A stretch of DNA of 13,500 bases from positions 10,167,586-10,181,085 of the forward strand of contig CM022676.1 of assembly GCA_012295275.1 (NCBI GenBank). Direction: 5' to 3'. Numbering within the stretch: position 1 is the stretch's first letter; each line of letters opens with the position of its first letter. The notes under the pieces were generated by a model, which saw only the letters and a program-made list of their open reading frames with translations, was not told where the DNA came from and made no database searches. Shown piece after piece: positions 1-7,874 of this stretch. Made by a program: the position numbers and the translations under genes. This DNA is from Chrysomallon squamiferum. Lineage: Eukaryota > Mollusca > Gastropoda > Neomphalida > Peltospiridae.

Positions 1-628
1 CGCTAGAAAAAACAGTTCAACAAATTGGCGCGCTTTGTATTTATTGACATTACAGTAGAAACATTTTTAAACAAACAAACAAACAAAAAGTTTAATTGTT
101 ATGTATAATGTAGTGGTTCGTTTTGGTTTGTTTGTTTGAATAAGACATCACATATTTCCCGATAAAGAGAATAAATTAAATAGGTGGTACTTGTGTCACG
201 TGACCTATTATGAATTTCCAGAATTAAGAATGAAATTCGCCAGTCTTAGGAATTAGGTTACCAAATTTGAATTGTTTTCTTCCAGATCCAAAGTCCATTG
301 AACAGAGATGTCGTATCCAGCATTCATTTTAACTATACATCTTTAAATTTTAAAAGATAATGCACGGCAATAAAAACAGATAAGAAAACAATATGATTTA
401 GAAGAATATTTATTTCAATAAAAAAAAGAAAACAGACACTGAAAAGTGTTAGATATCACAATAAAACACGATTAAAAAATCGATATAAACATGGTGGAAA
501 TTTAGATCTTTAATTTTGTTTTGTTTTTTTGTCAATATTTAACACCTACTGACAATTATATCTGCCTTGTTAATATTTATGACTACAAAAATGTGAAATT
601 TAAGGCAGTTAGGAATTACTTTTATTAT

Positions 629-629
629 A

Positions 630-684
<55 letters not shown>

Positions 685-697
685 TATATATATATAA
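629..697. repeat. (AAT)n followed by (AT)n microsatellite
   Basis: Uninterrupted AAT/ATA repeats from about 629 to 681 pass into ATATATAT up to 697, then ATTATTATTATC. The two sides are complementary and could form a hairpin. Confidence 0.95.
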
Positions 698-1822
698 TTA
701 TTATTATCATATGCTATTTCTGAAATGTGAAATGATTATGGACAATAATAAAACAGAGGTATTCCAGCATTAAATAAATGAATATATAAATAAAAAGCAA
801 AAATAACATTTATTACTAAAAGAAAAAATATTATATTTCTTTCATTATTAATGCTCCATTTTTGAAATATAAAATGTTTACAAATATGAAATAAATTTGT
901 AATGAATTTTACAAAACAATGTTATTAATGGTACATAAAATTATTTAAAAAAAAAGAAAAGAAGAATAACAGAAAAAAGTCAATGACATTACAAAATGAA
1001 AGACAAAAAGAAGAAAAATCCATAATATGTGAATAAAATTGAATAAGACATTTACAAAATGTTTTTTTAAATTTTTTTTTTTTTTCACATCCCACCATGT
1101 TTTGTTAACTGACAGGAGTAAAGATGAAATATTTAAAAGTGCAGAGGGTCAAAGGTCACTAAATATTCTTAAAGACTACAAGAATACATTTATTATGGAA
1201 AAACAATTCTATTTCACAAATAAACTACCCAAATAAACCCACACACAAAAAACAATTTTTTTATGAAAAGTGATAAAGGCCAACAACCTGCATTATAAAA
1301 CAAATAATACATTATTATAAAAAAAATGTTTTTTTTTTAAAATTAAAAATTTCACACATATAAAAATGTTATTACTAAGAACTACACAAACATATATATA
1401 TATTTTTTTTAAATGTGCCGGTTAATATTTTTAACAATATGGACGGAATATAAATAAAGTTAAATTTGAATATAAAAAAACACTCAAAATGGTTATTTTA
1501 ACCAAATAAATTTAAAAAATAATACATAGGCCCTTTTTTTCAGTTATTTTTCTTTTATATATAAAAGGATACCAAATATTTTCCAAACTATTTCTTTAAT
1601 GTTGTGCTTTTAACAAACTGTTTTGATTTAAAAATTAAATATTTGTTACAAAAACCTGTATAATTTCTAAATATATGTAACACTAAAGTTAGTAATAATA
1701 AGTAATGAAAATATATAATTAGAATAAAAACCCAACCCAACATAAAATAACACATTTTTAAAAATTGGAAAAATATAAAATAATGGGCTCTTTCTTTTAA
1801 TAAATGTTATCACAACAGAAAA

Positions 1823-1875
1823 ATAAATAAAATAAATAAAATATAACAAAATAAAATAAAATAAAATAAATATCA
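1823..1875. repeat. AAATA/AAATAAAT simple repeat
   Basis: Repeated AAATAAATAAAAT and AAAATAAAAT units. The antisense reading gives a meaningless Ile/Leu/Phe/Tyr-rich frame. Confidence 0.85.
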
Positions 1876-2075
1876 CAGATCTGCATTAAAAATCAGAAAT
1901 AAATAAAATTGGTGACATTATTTTTTATTATAAATATTTAAAATATAAATAAATTAATTAATGAAAAAGATATCACAGTTTAGCAATTTTATAAAAACTC
2001 GTAAGATAAATGATAAACAAAAAATAAAATGCAGTAATAGTAGGTTTAATGATAATAATAAAAATACACAAATAA

Positions 2076-2107
<32 letters not shown>

Positions 2108-2784
2108 CACTAATAACCATAACTGCCATCATCATCATTGTTAATATTATTATAATTATTATTATTATATAAAATAAACAAATAATTAATTACAAATGTG
2201 ATCAGCAATATAAAATAGTGAAATTTATATGTCACAGAATAATAATCAAATTTATTGGACAAAATTTTATTTTTAAACAAAACTGCACCAACACAATATA
2301 AAATTCTTAATGAAATGTTCTTTAATCACTGACACAAAACAAATATGTGTAAAACTCTTAGTAAGGTCACTTAATAAAACAGCGAGGTAAACATTCATAA
2401 AATGTTAACTGCTTAGTAAATAAAACATTTATGGATTGTCAAGTTATAGATTAAAATTATTATTATTTGGTTTTTTTTGGATAAATTTTTCACTTTTTCT
2501 TCACATATAAAATATGTTTTAGTACATTATTTAATTAATTAAAAACAAAATAAAAAATTAAAAAAATCCACTAATAATCTTAAATAAAATAATCTTGTAT
2601 GCTAGAAATAATGTTCTTGAATATAATTTTTGTTGTTTTTGCATGCTGTACTCAACAAAACATACACTTGCATGAGATATTGATGAAGATTACTAATTTC
2701 TCTTGACATTCATTAATTATTTATCAGATTAATCTTAAATCCTTAAATCTTGTAGATTAAAAGTACTGTCCTTCAGAACCTAAA

Positions 2785-2790
2785 TTTATT
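2785..2790 (-). terminator. Candidate downstream poly(A) signal AATAAA
   Basis: This is the next minus-strand AATAAA after the one overlapping the stop, about 390 bases downstream of the stop codon. It would give a more usual 3' UTR length. Many other AATAAA/ATTAAA words exist further left, so only transcript ends can decide. Confidence 0.25.
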
Positions 2791-2833
2791 TATATCTTAC
2801 CTAATTATATTCAAAAATTTCATAACATATTTC

Positions 2834-3040
2834 TTTTCAGTTTATGTAATTCATTATCACTGTCATTGTTGTAACTAATAATAGTAATCCATTCATCTTC
2901 TGGATTAAATAAAATTAAATTTAAAAAAAAAAAAATCATATGTATAACGTATTTCAACAAGTACCCTTTTCAGTTTATGAAATTAATTACCACTGTCATT
3001 GTTGTAACTGATAATATTAATCCATTAATCTTCTGGATTA
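2834..3040. repeat. Direct repeat, two ~74-bp copies with 133-bp period
   Basis: Copies lie at 2834-2907 and 2967-3040. Both start TTTTCAGTTTATG, share ACTGTCATTGTTGTAACT and end TCTTCTGGATTA, with scattered substitutions. The spacer is AT-rich. This looks like an old local tandem duplication in the 3' flank. Confidence 0.85.
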
Positions 3041-3177
3041 GGATTTACTTATACACTGAGCATCTCCTCTAGTATTTACCAAATAAATAAATAATAATAA
3101 AAATTCTCCCCTCCCCACCATTAAAAAAAAAAAAATTATAATAATAATAAAAAAAAAAAAAAAAAAAATCCTTGGAC

Positions 3178-3183
3178 TTTATT
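3178..3183 (-). terminator. AATAAA overlapping the stop codon (possible poly(A) signal)
   Basis: The minus strand reads GAATAAAG here, with the TAA stop inside the AATAAA hexamer. Use of it would give a 3' UTR of only some 10-30 bases, ending in the T-rich tract (minus strand) at 3125-3168. It may be coincidental because AATAAA is common in such AT-rich DNA. Confidence 0.25.
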
Positions 3184-3402
3184 CTGTAGGAACTGGGAGG
3201 TTTCGCGTTGACGATGACGAAACCGGTCGATCATCATACTCGTCGCTGAAGACATAGTTGTGATTGCCAACAGCAAGGGTGTTGTCTGGTGCTTTGGAGA
3301 TGTTCACAGGTTGACTCTTGATGCTCATGAAGGTTTTGTCCCGGAAGAGAAAGTCTTCGACGGTCATGTTTACGTTCGATGTGAACCTGTTCCCATAGGT
3401 GT
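3179..3402 (-). CDS. PKHD1L1: PKHD1L1-like terminal exon: cytoplasmic tail and stop
   Basis: This is the last coding exon. The acceptor is TTTTTTCAG (CT at 3403-3404 on plus). The split Asp codon (G|AC) is followed by 73 codons and the stop TAA at 3179-3181. With the previous exon it gives a tail of about 85 residues: TYGNRFTSNVNMTVEDFLFR, DKTFMSIKSQPVNIS, NHNYVFSDEYDDRPVSSSST and RNLPVPTE at the end. The tail is hydrophilic, with an acidic/tyrosine cluster (NYVFSDEYDD) and a serine cluster, but no domain I recognise. As I recall, vertebrate fibrocystin-L ends with only a very short cytoplasmic piece, so a tail this long is noteworthy. The AATAAA at 3178-3183 overlaps the stop. A short alternative minus-strand frame over 3234-3455 is a shadow. 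Confidence 0.85.
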
Positions 3403-3831
3403 CTGAAAAAACACACAAAAAAAAAATATATTTGTTTAAAAAGTTCTAGAACCAAACATGTCTAAATATATTCTGGTGATGTTTTATTTGTTTCCATAGT
3501 GACTAGTAATTCACTATGAAAACATAGTGAAGATGTAAAAAGAAGTAATTGCTATAGATTTTGGATTCTTAAAAGATGTATTTTATTTGTTTCCATAGGG
3601 CCTAGCATCTGAAACAAATAACACATTTATTTAAATTTTTTAACCTGTCATGATATGAGCAAATAATCTCTATATATTCTGGATTATATACTCTTATCAA
3701 TTAAGAAATGTATATCTAGATCCTGTTAAGAATTAATAAATAGAAACATTTAACCATTACTTATCAATTGAGAAACATACAACTAGACCCTGATAAGAAT
3801 TAAAAGACAGAAACAGTTGAACACGACTTAC
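3403..3831 (-). repeat. Intron between transmembrane and tail exons, with two direct-repeat pairs
   Basis: This intron carries two diverged direct repeats. One is about 22-24 bp (GATGTTTTATTTGTTTCCAT type) at 3478-3499 and 3575-3598. The other is about 60-67 bp, starting CTTATCAATT, at 3693-3759 and 3760-3826. The second pair runs up to the 5' splice site of the transmembrane exon. No other element is seen. Confidence 0.8.
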
Positions 3832-3955
3832 CAAATGTCTTGGTTTTCGGGTGGAAGTAACACCTCCAGACAATCAAAATGGCGGCAATGATGATGATGA
3901 GGAGACATGCCATGATGATAGCTGCGATGATCCCGGGATGGAGACCATCACTAGG
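3832..3955 (-). CDS. PKHD1L1: PKHD1L1-like transmembrane exon
   Basis: The acceptor is ATTTCAG (CT at 3956-3957 on plus) and the donor is ATTTG|GTAAGT (AC at 3830-3831). It holds 41 codons plus one base, phase 0 in and phase 1 out. It encodes PSDGLHPG, then a hydrophobic run IIAAIIMACLLIIIIAAILI followed by VWRCYFHPKTKTF. About 22 uninterrupted apolar residues bounded by an aromatic Trp and then basic residues make this a clear single-pass membrane anchor, with the basic stop-transfer side cytoplasmic. This gives the protein type I topology, as in fibrocystin-family proteins. The donor is flanked downstream by a 67-bp direct repeat (3693-3822) whose outer copy carries ATAAGT where the real donor has GTAAGT. 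Confidence 0.88.
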
Positions 3956-4057
3956 CTGAAATGATAATAAAATATAATAAAATGTAATAAAATGTAATAA
4001 AATATCATTTGATTTGTTTTTATACTGTTTGTTTGTAACATACATAACAAGGTAAAA

Positions 4058-4092
<35 letters not shown>

Positions 4093-4371
4093 TACTGTAA
4101 TAGTAGTTGTAGTAGTAGTAATTGTTGTGGTTATAGTAATGATGGTTGTAGTTGTGGCAGTAATAGTGTTGTTAAAAGTAATAATAACTTGTAATAAATG
4201 TTTAAATATAATGACATTAATAATAATAATAATATAATAATAATAGTAGTAGTTGTAGTAGTAGTAGTAGTAGTTATTGTTGTTATTACTATTACTATTA
4301 TTATTATTATTATATGCTAATACAATTAATAACAAATACACATATATAATCTATTTTATTTATTATTATTA

Positions 4372-4405
<34 letters not shown>

Positions 4406-4792
4406 TTATCGTTATTATTAGTATTATTACTACTACTACAAGCATTAAACTTTTATTATAAATATCATTATTATAACAACATTATAATAATAATAATAAT
4501 AATACTTGGCACCTATGATATTCAACAACAAATACCACAATAATAATAACCATCATAATAATAATGCTAATATGATTAACAACAACACACATATATAATC
4601 TATTATATTTACAAAGTCCTCATTGCTTATAAAAAAAAAACCCACAAGAAGCCTTCCCCATATCTTTGTGTTACTATTATGATTTCTAAAGCTGTCACTG
4701 TAGATAGCAGTGAAGACAAAAATCATGGCTGCTATAGTGCTGACCAAACCTACTCAGAATATTAATACTAAGTGACAGAAATAAAAACATAC
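3956..4792 (-). repeat. Intron dominated by (AAT)n/(AGT)n-type trinucleotide repeats
   Basis: From about 4059 to 4560 the intron is almost wholly trinucleotide repeat. It includes (AAT)n at 4059-4092, imperfect AGT/GTT-type repeats to about 4280, (TTA)n at 4290-4312 and 4363-4405, and AAT again at 4486-4503. Complementary AAT and ATT blocks face one another, so the RNA could fold back. The Asn/Ile/Leu/Tyr-rich open frames across it on both strands are artefacts. At 4570-4790 there is ordinary intron sequence without a recognisable element. Confidence 0.9.
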
Positions 4793-4980
4793 AGTCAGAG
4801 GAACTCCACAGGCAGGTCCATAGTAAGTTGTTCCATTGACTGTGAGGTAAGGGGTGAGGGGGACATTGCTGCCACCGAAGAGGTAGGTGGAGCCACCGCT
4901 GATGTGAGAACATATTGCATAGAACGTCGAGTTGATGCCGGAAACTGTTCCCATTATTGTGATTGTGATGATAACGCTGC
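4793..4980 (-). CDS. PKHD1L1: PKHD1L1-like juxtamembrane ectodomain exon
   Basis: The acceptor is CTTTCCAG (CT at 4981-4982 on plus) and the donor is CTGACT|GTATGT (AC at 4791-4792). It holds two bases of a split Gly codon plus 62 codons, phase 1 in and phase 0 out. It encodes GSVIITITIMGTVSGINSTF, then YAICSHISGGSTYLFGGSN and TPYLTVNGTTYYGPACGVPL. Joined to the previous exon it gives TARPGSVIITITIMG, which resembles the RPGSVVV hairpin of SEA domains such as that in MUC1. Two cysteines and two N-glycosylation sequons (NST, NGT) fit an extracellular juxtamembrane position. The exon leads in frame into PSDGLHPG and the transmembrane segment. The C-terminal 60 residues are rich in Gly, Thr and Tyr, and I recognise no further family for them. 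Confidence 0.82.
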
Positions 4981-5038
4981 CTGGAAAGCAAAATATAAAT
5001 TTTAGTTGTTTTTTTTGTCTGTATGCATTGTTCTTGTT

Positions 5039-5059
5039 ACACACACACACACACACACA
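5039..5059. repeat. (CA)n microsatellite
   Basis: An uninterrupted CA run in the intron upstream (in transcript order) of exon 4793-4980. Confidence 0.95.
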
Positions 5060-5144
5060 AGGAAACATTTTAAACTGTACTGACATGCTTTACACACATC
5101 ATTATAACACATTCAACTCACCAACTCACAGGACATCACACACA

Positions 5145-5345
5145 ACTCACTAGAGAACACACATCACTCACCAGAGAACACACATCACTCACCAGAGAAC
5201 ACACATGACCCACCAGACAACACACACACAGTACTCACCATATAACAACATACAACACACACAGCTCACCAAACACACATGACTCAGCAGACAACACACA
5301 CTCACACAGAGTACTCATCAGACAACACACACACACAGTACTCAC
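5145..5345. repeat. 21-bp minisatellite built around a splice-donor-like motif
   Basis: Three 21-bp units of the type ACTCACCAGAGAACACACATC start at 5145, 5166 and 5187 and degrade into looser ACTCACCAxAxAACACACA units up to 5345. On the transcribed minus strand each unit contains CTG|GTGAGT or a near variant, the same donor context as the real exon end duplicated just to the right. Confidence 0.85.
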
Positions 5346-5444
5346 CAGGCCGGGCTGTAACGGAGGTAATCTTAATAGCCTTGTCCTTGTTCTCTCTGTA
5401 GATCATGTTCACCATACAACACACTCACACACACACACACACAC

Positions 5445-5481
<37 letters not shown>

Positions 5482-5558
5482 CTCACCAGGCCGGGCTGTA
5501 ACAGAGGTAATCTTCATAGCCTTGTCCTTGTTCTCTCTATAGATCGTGTTCACCATGC

Positions 5559-5611
<53 letters not shown>

Positions 5612-5770
5612 CTCACCAGGCCGGGCTGTAACAGAGGTAATCTTCATAGCCTTGTCCTTGTTCTCTCTGAACTGTTCACCATGCAACTATCACCATCCCC
5701 CAGGCCGGGCTGTTACAGAGGTAATCTTCATAGCCTTGTCCTTGTTCTCTCTGTAGATCATGTTCACCAT
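5346..5770 (-). repeat. Four tandem copies of an exon 3' end plus splice donor, with (CA)n spacers
   Basis: Copies lie at 5346-5415, 5487-5556, 5617-5682 and 5701-5770; the last is continuous with the exon body. Each encodes, on the minus strand, MVNMIYRENKDKAMKITSVT-ARPG or a close variant. Copies 1-3 keep the adjacent GTGAGTACTG donor, while copy 4 does not. Copy 1 changes Met to Ile (ATT), copy 2 changes Met to Thr (ACG), and copy 3 has a short internal deletion around 5669-5674. (CA)n tracts fill 5416-5480 and 5560-5608. Start-to-start distances are 141, 130 and 84 bp. Confidence 0.93.
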
Positions 5771-6088
5771 GCGACGGCCATCTTTCACTGAGTTGACAGC
5801 ATCGTAGACCGCATCGACCTTCATGTCCACGGAACTGACCTGCTCTATCACCATCCCCACAGCGGCCTGCGAGATGATGGGGACGTCGATGTGCACGGTG
5901 AAGTCGTAGTACACCGGCGTTGACACGATGTGGAAGGTGAGTGGGTAGACGCCGATTTCGCTGAAGACGAGGCTGTCGAAGGTGACCAGGCCTGTGAAAG
6001 GGTTGAACGTTGCCGATGTTGTCCCATTCATTGATCCCATGATGGTGTCTGTGTCAGAGAGGATCACGTCAACATTCCATGTGTGTCC
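5701..6088 (-). CDS. PKHD1L1: PKHD1L1-like ectodomain exon; expected donor missing
   Basis: The acceptor is TTTTCTCAG (CT at 6089-6090 on plus), phase 0. It encodes 129 codons plus one base: GHTWNVDVILSDTDTIMGSM, then TGLVTFDSLVFSEIGVYPL, YYDFTVHIDVPIIS, VDMKVDAVYDAVNSVKDGRR and YRENKDKAMKITSVTARPG. The natural end is after CCTG at 5701, because the next exon (4793-4980) needs phase 1 and three extra copies of this exon end (5346-5415, 5487-5556, 5617-5682) all have CCTG|GTGAGT there. In this copy the bases that follow are GGGGATGG, so no donor exists and translation would reach TGA at 5690-5692. The first half is a beta-rich module like that at 7875-8135. The second half is helical and ends in a SEA-like ARPG motif. 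The exon is real; its 3' boundary in the mRNA is uncertain. Confidence 0.75.
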
Positions 6089-6174
6089 CTGAGAAAAATA
6101 AAATAAAATAAAAAAATAAATAAAAATAAAAATAAAAATAATAATAATAATAAAAATAATAATAAAAATAATAA

Positions 6175-6232
<58 letters not shown>

Positions 6233-7098
6233 TTTTAAAAAGAACAAATCTAAAGATATTCTGATTGCGAGATAAAAACTGGATTGTTAATTATAGTTTC
6301 AAATCCAATAATAATTACTGACAACAATTCACACAGAAATATATATAATAAAAAGTTATTATTCAAGACCCTAACCTATTCTTATCAGTCAGAAATAAAT
6401 CTCTGATCTTTCAATACAGCTTACACGAACTGTAGTTGTATGATTAATGTTTTTAATGAAGCTTCCATCTGTAATATATCTAGGCATGTGTTTCTTTATC
6501 AGAGAAGCTTTCAAAGGATAGGTCCAGTTATTAAACACTGTTTGTAATTAACATAAATACATTTTTTTCTATTTCTAACAGAAGTAGAAAGTATGATATG
6601 TTTCAGAAGAAAAGACATTGGCCTAGAAATATAAAATTAATCAGTAATTATCATTTTCCAGCCAAAACCCCTCAAAATCTTGTTATGAACTGTCCTGTTT
6701 AAGGGATGGTGCAGATAAAGGCTTACTTGTTGCTAACAGAAAGATGTGAAGTAAATGTTTTTTTTTTATTATATCTAAAAAAAATTATTAAGTGGCTTTC
6801 TGATGACAGATTATTAATTTGCATGTTTCAGTACAACTTTTAAACCAAACAATGTTAAACCTCACTGTTACCAAATGTTTGACATCTGATGATTAAAAAA
6901 TTAATTTATATTCTTTAATTAAGCCTAATCATAATTTTTATCTTTTACATTTGTCACATTTTTATAAATATTTAGCATTTAAAATCTAAACTCAGATGCT
7001 AACAATGATTTTTATACAACATTTTTTGATCACAAATTTAAGCCGTATTTAAAAACAAAATAAAAAAAAAAAAATTGTATTCAAGGGACATAACTCAC
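6089..7098 (-). other. Intron with (AAT)n/(AAAAT)n block, otherwise unremarkable
   Basis: At the acceptor side, 6095-6232 is a long AAAAT/AAT repeat, so on the minus strand the exon at 5701-6088 is preceded by a long T/A-rich tract. From 6240 to 7098 the sequence is AT-rich but not simple, and I see no coding block, transposon end or RNA gene. Confidence 0.8.
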
Positions 7099-7215
7099 CC
7101 TCCATGTGATGTCTGAAATGTACTCTCCAGTTTCATAATCCTTCAGACCGAGGCTAATGTTAATGGGAGCATCTTCAACAGGCTCTTCAATAAAACTGGC
7201 AATGTAGGCAGTCAG
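7099..7215 (-). CDS. PKHD1L1: PKHD1L1-like small coding exon (39 codons)
   Basis: This is an internal exon too short to stand out as an open frame. The acceptor is TTTCACAG (CT at 7216-7217 on plus) and the donor is GGAGG|GTGAGT (AC at 7097-7098). It holds exactly 39 codons, phase 0 on both sides, and joins in frame to LGRQ upstream and GHTW downstream. It encodes LTAYIASFIEEPVEDAPINI, then SLGLKDYETGEYISDITWR. It looks like the start of a second copy of the beta-sandwich module: PINISLGLKDYETGEYISDI resembles PVRLRVVDVYGDVITKLG of the preceding copy. I did not find this stretch in what I remember of vertebrate PKHD1L1, so it is assigned to the gene by phase and continuity. A shift of the donor by one base (GGAG|GGTGAG) is less likely. 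Confidence 0.82.
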
Positions 7216-7279
7216 CTGTGAAATATACAAAATTAGTCAGAAATTCAAAAATCCAGTTTGATACAGTATTATTTTATTA

Positions 7280-7619
7280 CAGGTACCAGACCAAATTATC
7301 CAGTGTCTTGAAATCCAGAAAGACCAGAAAACTGGAAGTTCTTTCCTGGCACTATTTTCATAGTTTGCATGCACAGGTGTTGTCCTCACAAGACTGGAAC
7401 TACTCTTTCAAGCCACGTGGCGTTCATTCACTCGCCGCATTGTTTACGTGTTGACTAGCTACAGTTGTGTATCATCAATTTTGTTTATGTTTTTTAATTT
7501 TAAAATGTTTATGCCTAATTATTTACATATTTAGATGCCTTGGTACCAGAAAACTGTAAAATCCAGAAATCTGGAATGCCTCAGGCCCAAAGGATTCCAG
7601 ATAATTGGTCTGGTACCTG
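7280..7619. mobile_element. 340-bp MITE with terminal inverted repeats and TA target duplication
   Basis: The left end reads CAGGTACCAGACCAAATTAT. The reverse complement of the right end reads CAGGTACCAGACCAATTATC, identical over the first 15 bases and then matching with one indel. TA dinucleotides flank both ends (7278-7279 and 7620-7621). It lies inside the intron between exons 7875-8135 and 7099-7215. Internal subterminal ATCCAGAAA/CCAGAAAACTG words recur near both ends. Nothing like a transposase is encoded; the frame at 7218-7454 is spurious. A TA duplication with a CAG-initial inverted repeat suggests a non-autonomous Tc1/mariner-pogo (Tigger-like) element, which is inference. Confidence 0.75.
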
Positions 7620-7650
7620 TACTATAGCAAATATTATAAATTCATATGTA

Positions 7651-7674
7651 TTAATAATAATAAACATAATAATA

Positions 7675-7714
<40 letters not shown>

Positions 7715-7836
7715 TAATAATGATAATATGATAATGATGATGATGATGATGATGATAATGATAATGATAATGATAATCATAATAATAATAATAACAATAA
7801 TAATAATAATAACAACAACAACAACAACAACAACAA
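7651..7836. repeat. Compound (AAT)n/(GAT)n/(AAC)n microsatellite
   Basis: AAT repeats run to about 7715, GATGAT/GATAAT to about 7777, AAT to about 7811, then (AAC)n to 7836. It begins some 30 bp from the end of the MITE and stops some 38 bp from the donor of exon 7875-8135. Confidence 0.95.
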
Positions 7837-7874
7837 AGACGATGATGAAAACTACAACAAGAGAGTCAAGTTAC

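Larger units (their letters stand above)
1..3170. other. AT-rich downstream flank (3' UTR and intergenic), no gene seen
   Basis: This region is extremely A+T-rich with many A- and T-runs. The only open frames are short and low in complexity (for example 1039-1236 plus and 1667-1876 minus), dominated by Phe/Ile/Lys/Tyr codons, and resemble no family. I see no splice-bounded exon, RNA gene or transposon open frame. It contains (AAT)n at 629-681 followed by (AT)n to about 697, AAATA-type repeats at 1823-1875, (AAT)n at about 2076-2103 and a 74-bp direct repeat at 2834-3040. The part nearest 3170 is presumably the 3' UTR of the fibrocystin-L-like gene. Confidence 0.7.

Noticed and set aside
1039-1236. 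65-residue plus-strand frame in the flank
   Set aside because: It is Phe/Lys-rich with no domain, promoter or splice context, and is expected by chance in such DNA.
3874-4341. 155-residue minus-strand frame rich in Asn, Tyr and Thr
   Set aside because: It is repeat-derived; the part overlapping 3874-3955 is an out-of-frame reading of the transmembrane exon.
5120-5480. Possible CRISPR-like array from evenly spaced repeats
   Set aside because: The units are tandem without unique spacers, consist of CA-rich minisatellite and exon copies, and sit in an animal intron.
7218-7454. 78-residue plus-strand frame overlapping the inverted-repeat element
   Set aside because: It crosses the element boundary and has no similarity to a transposase, so it is a chance frame.
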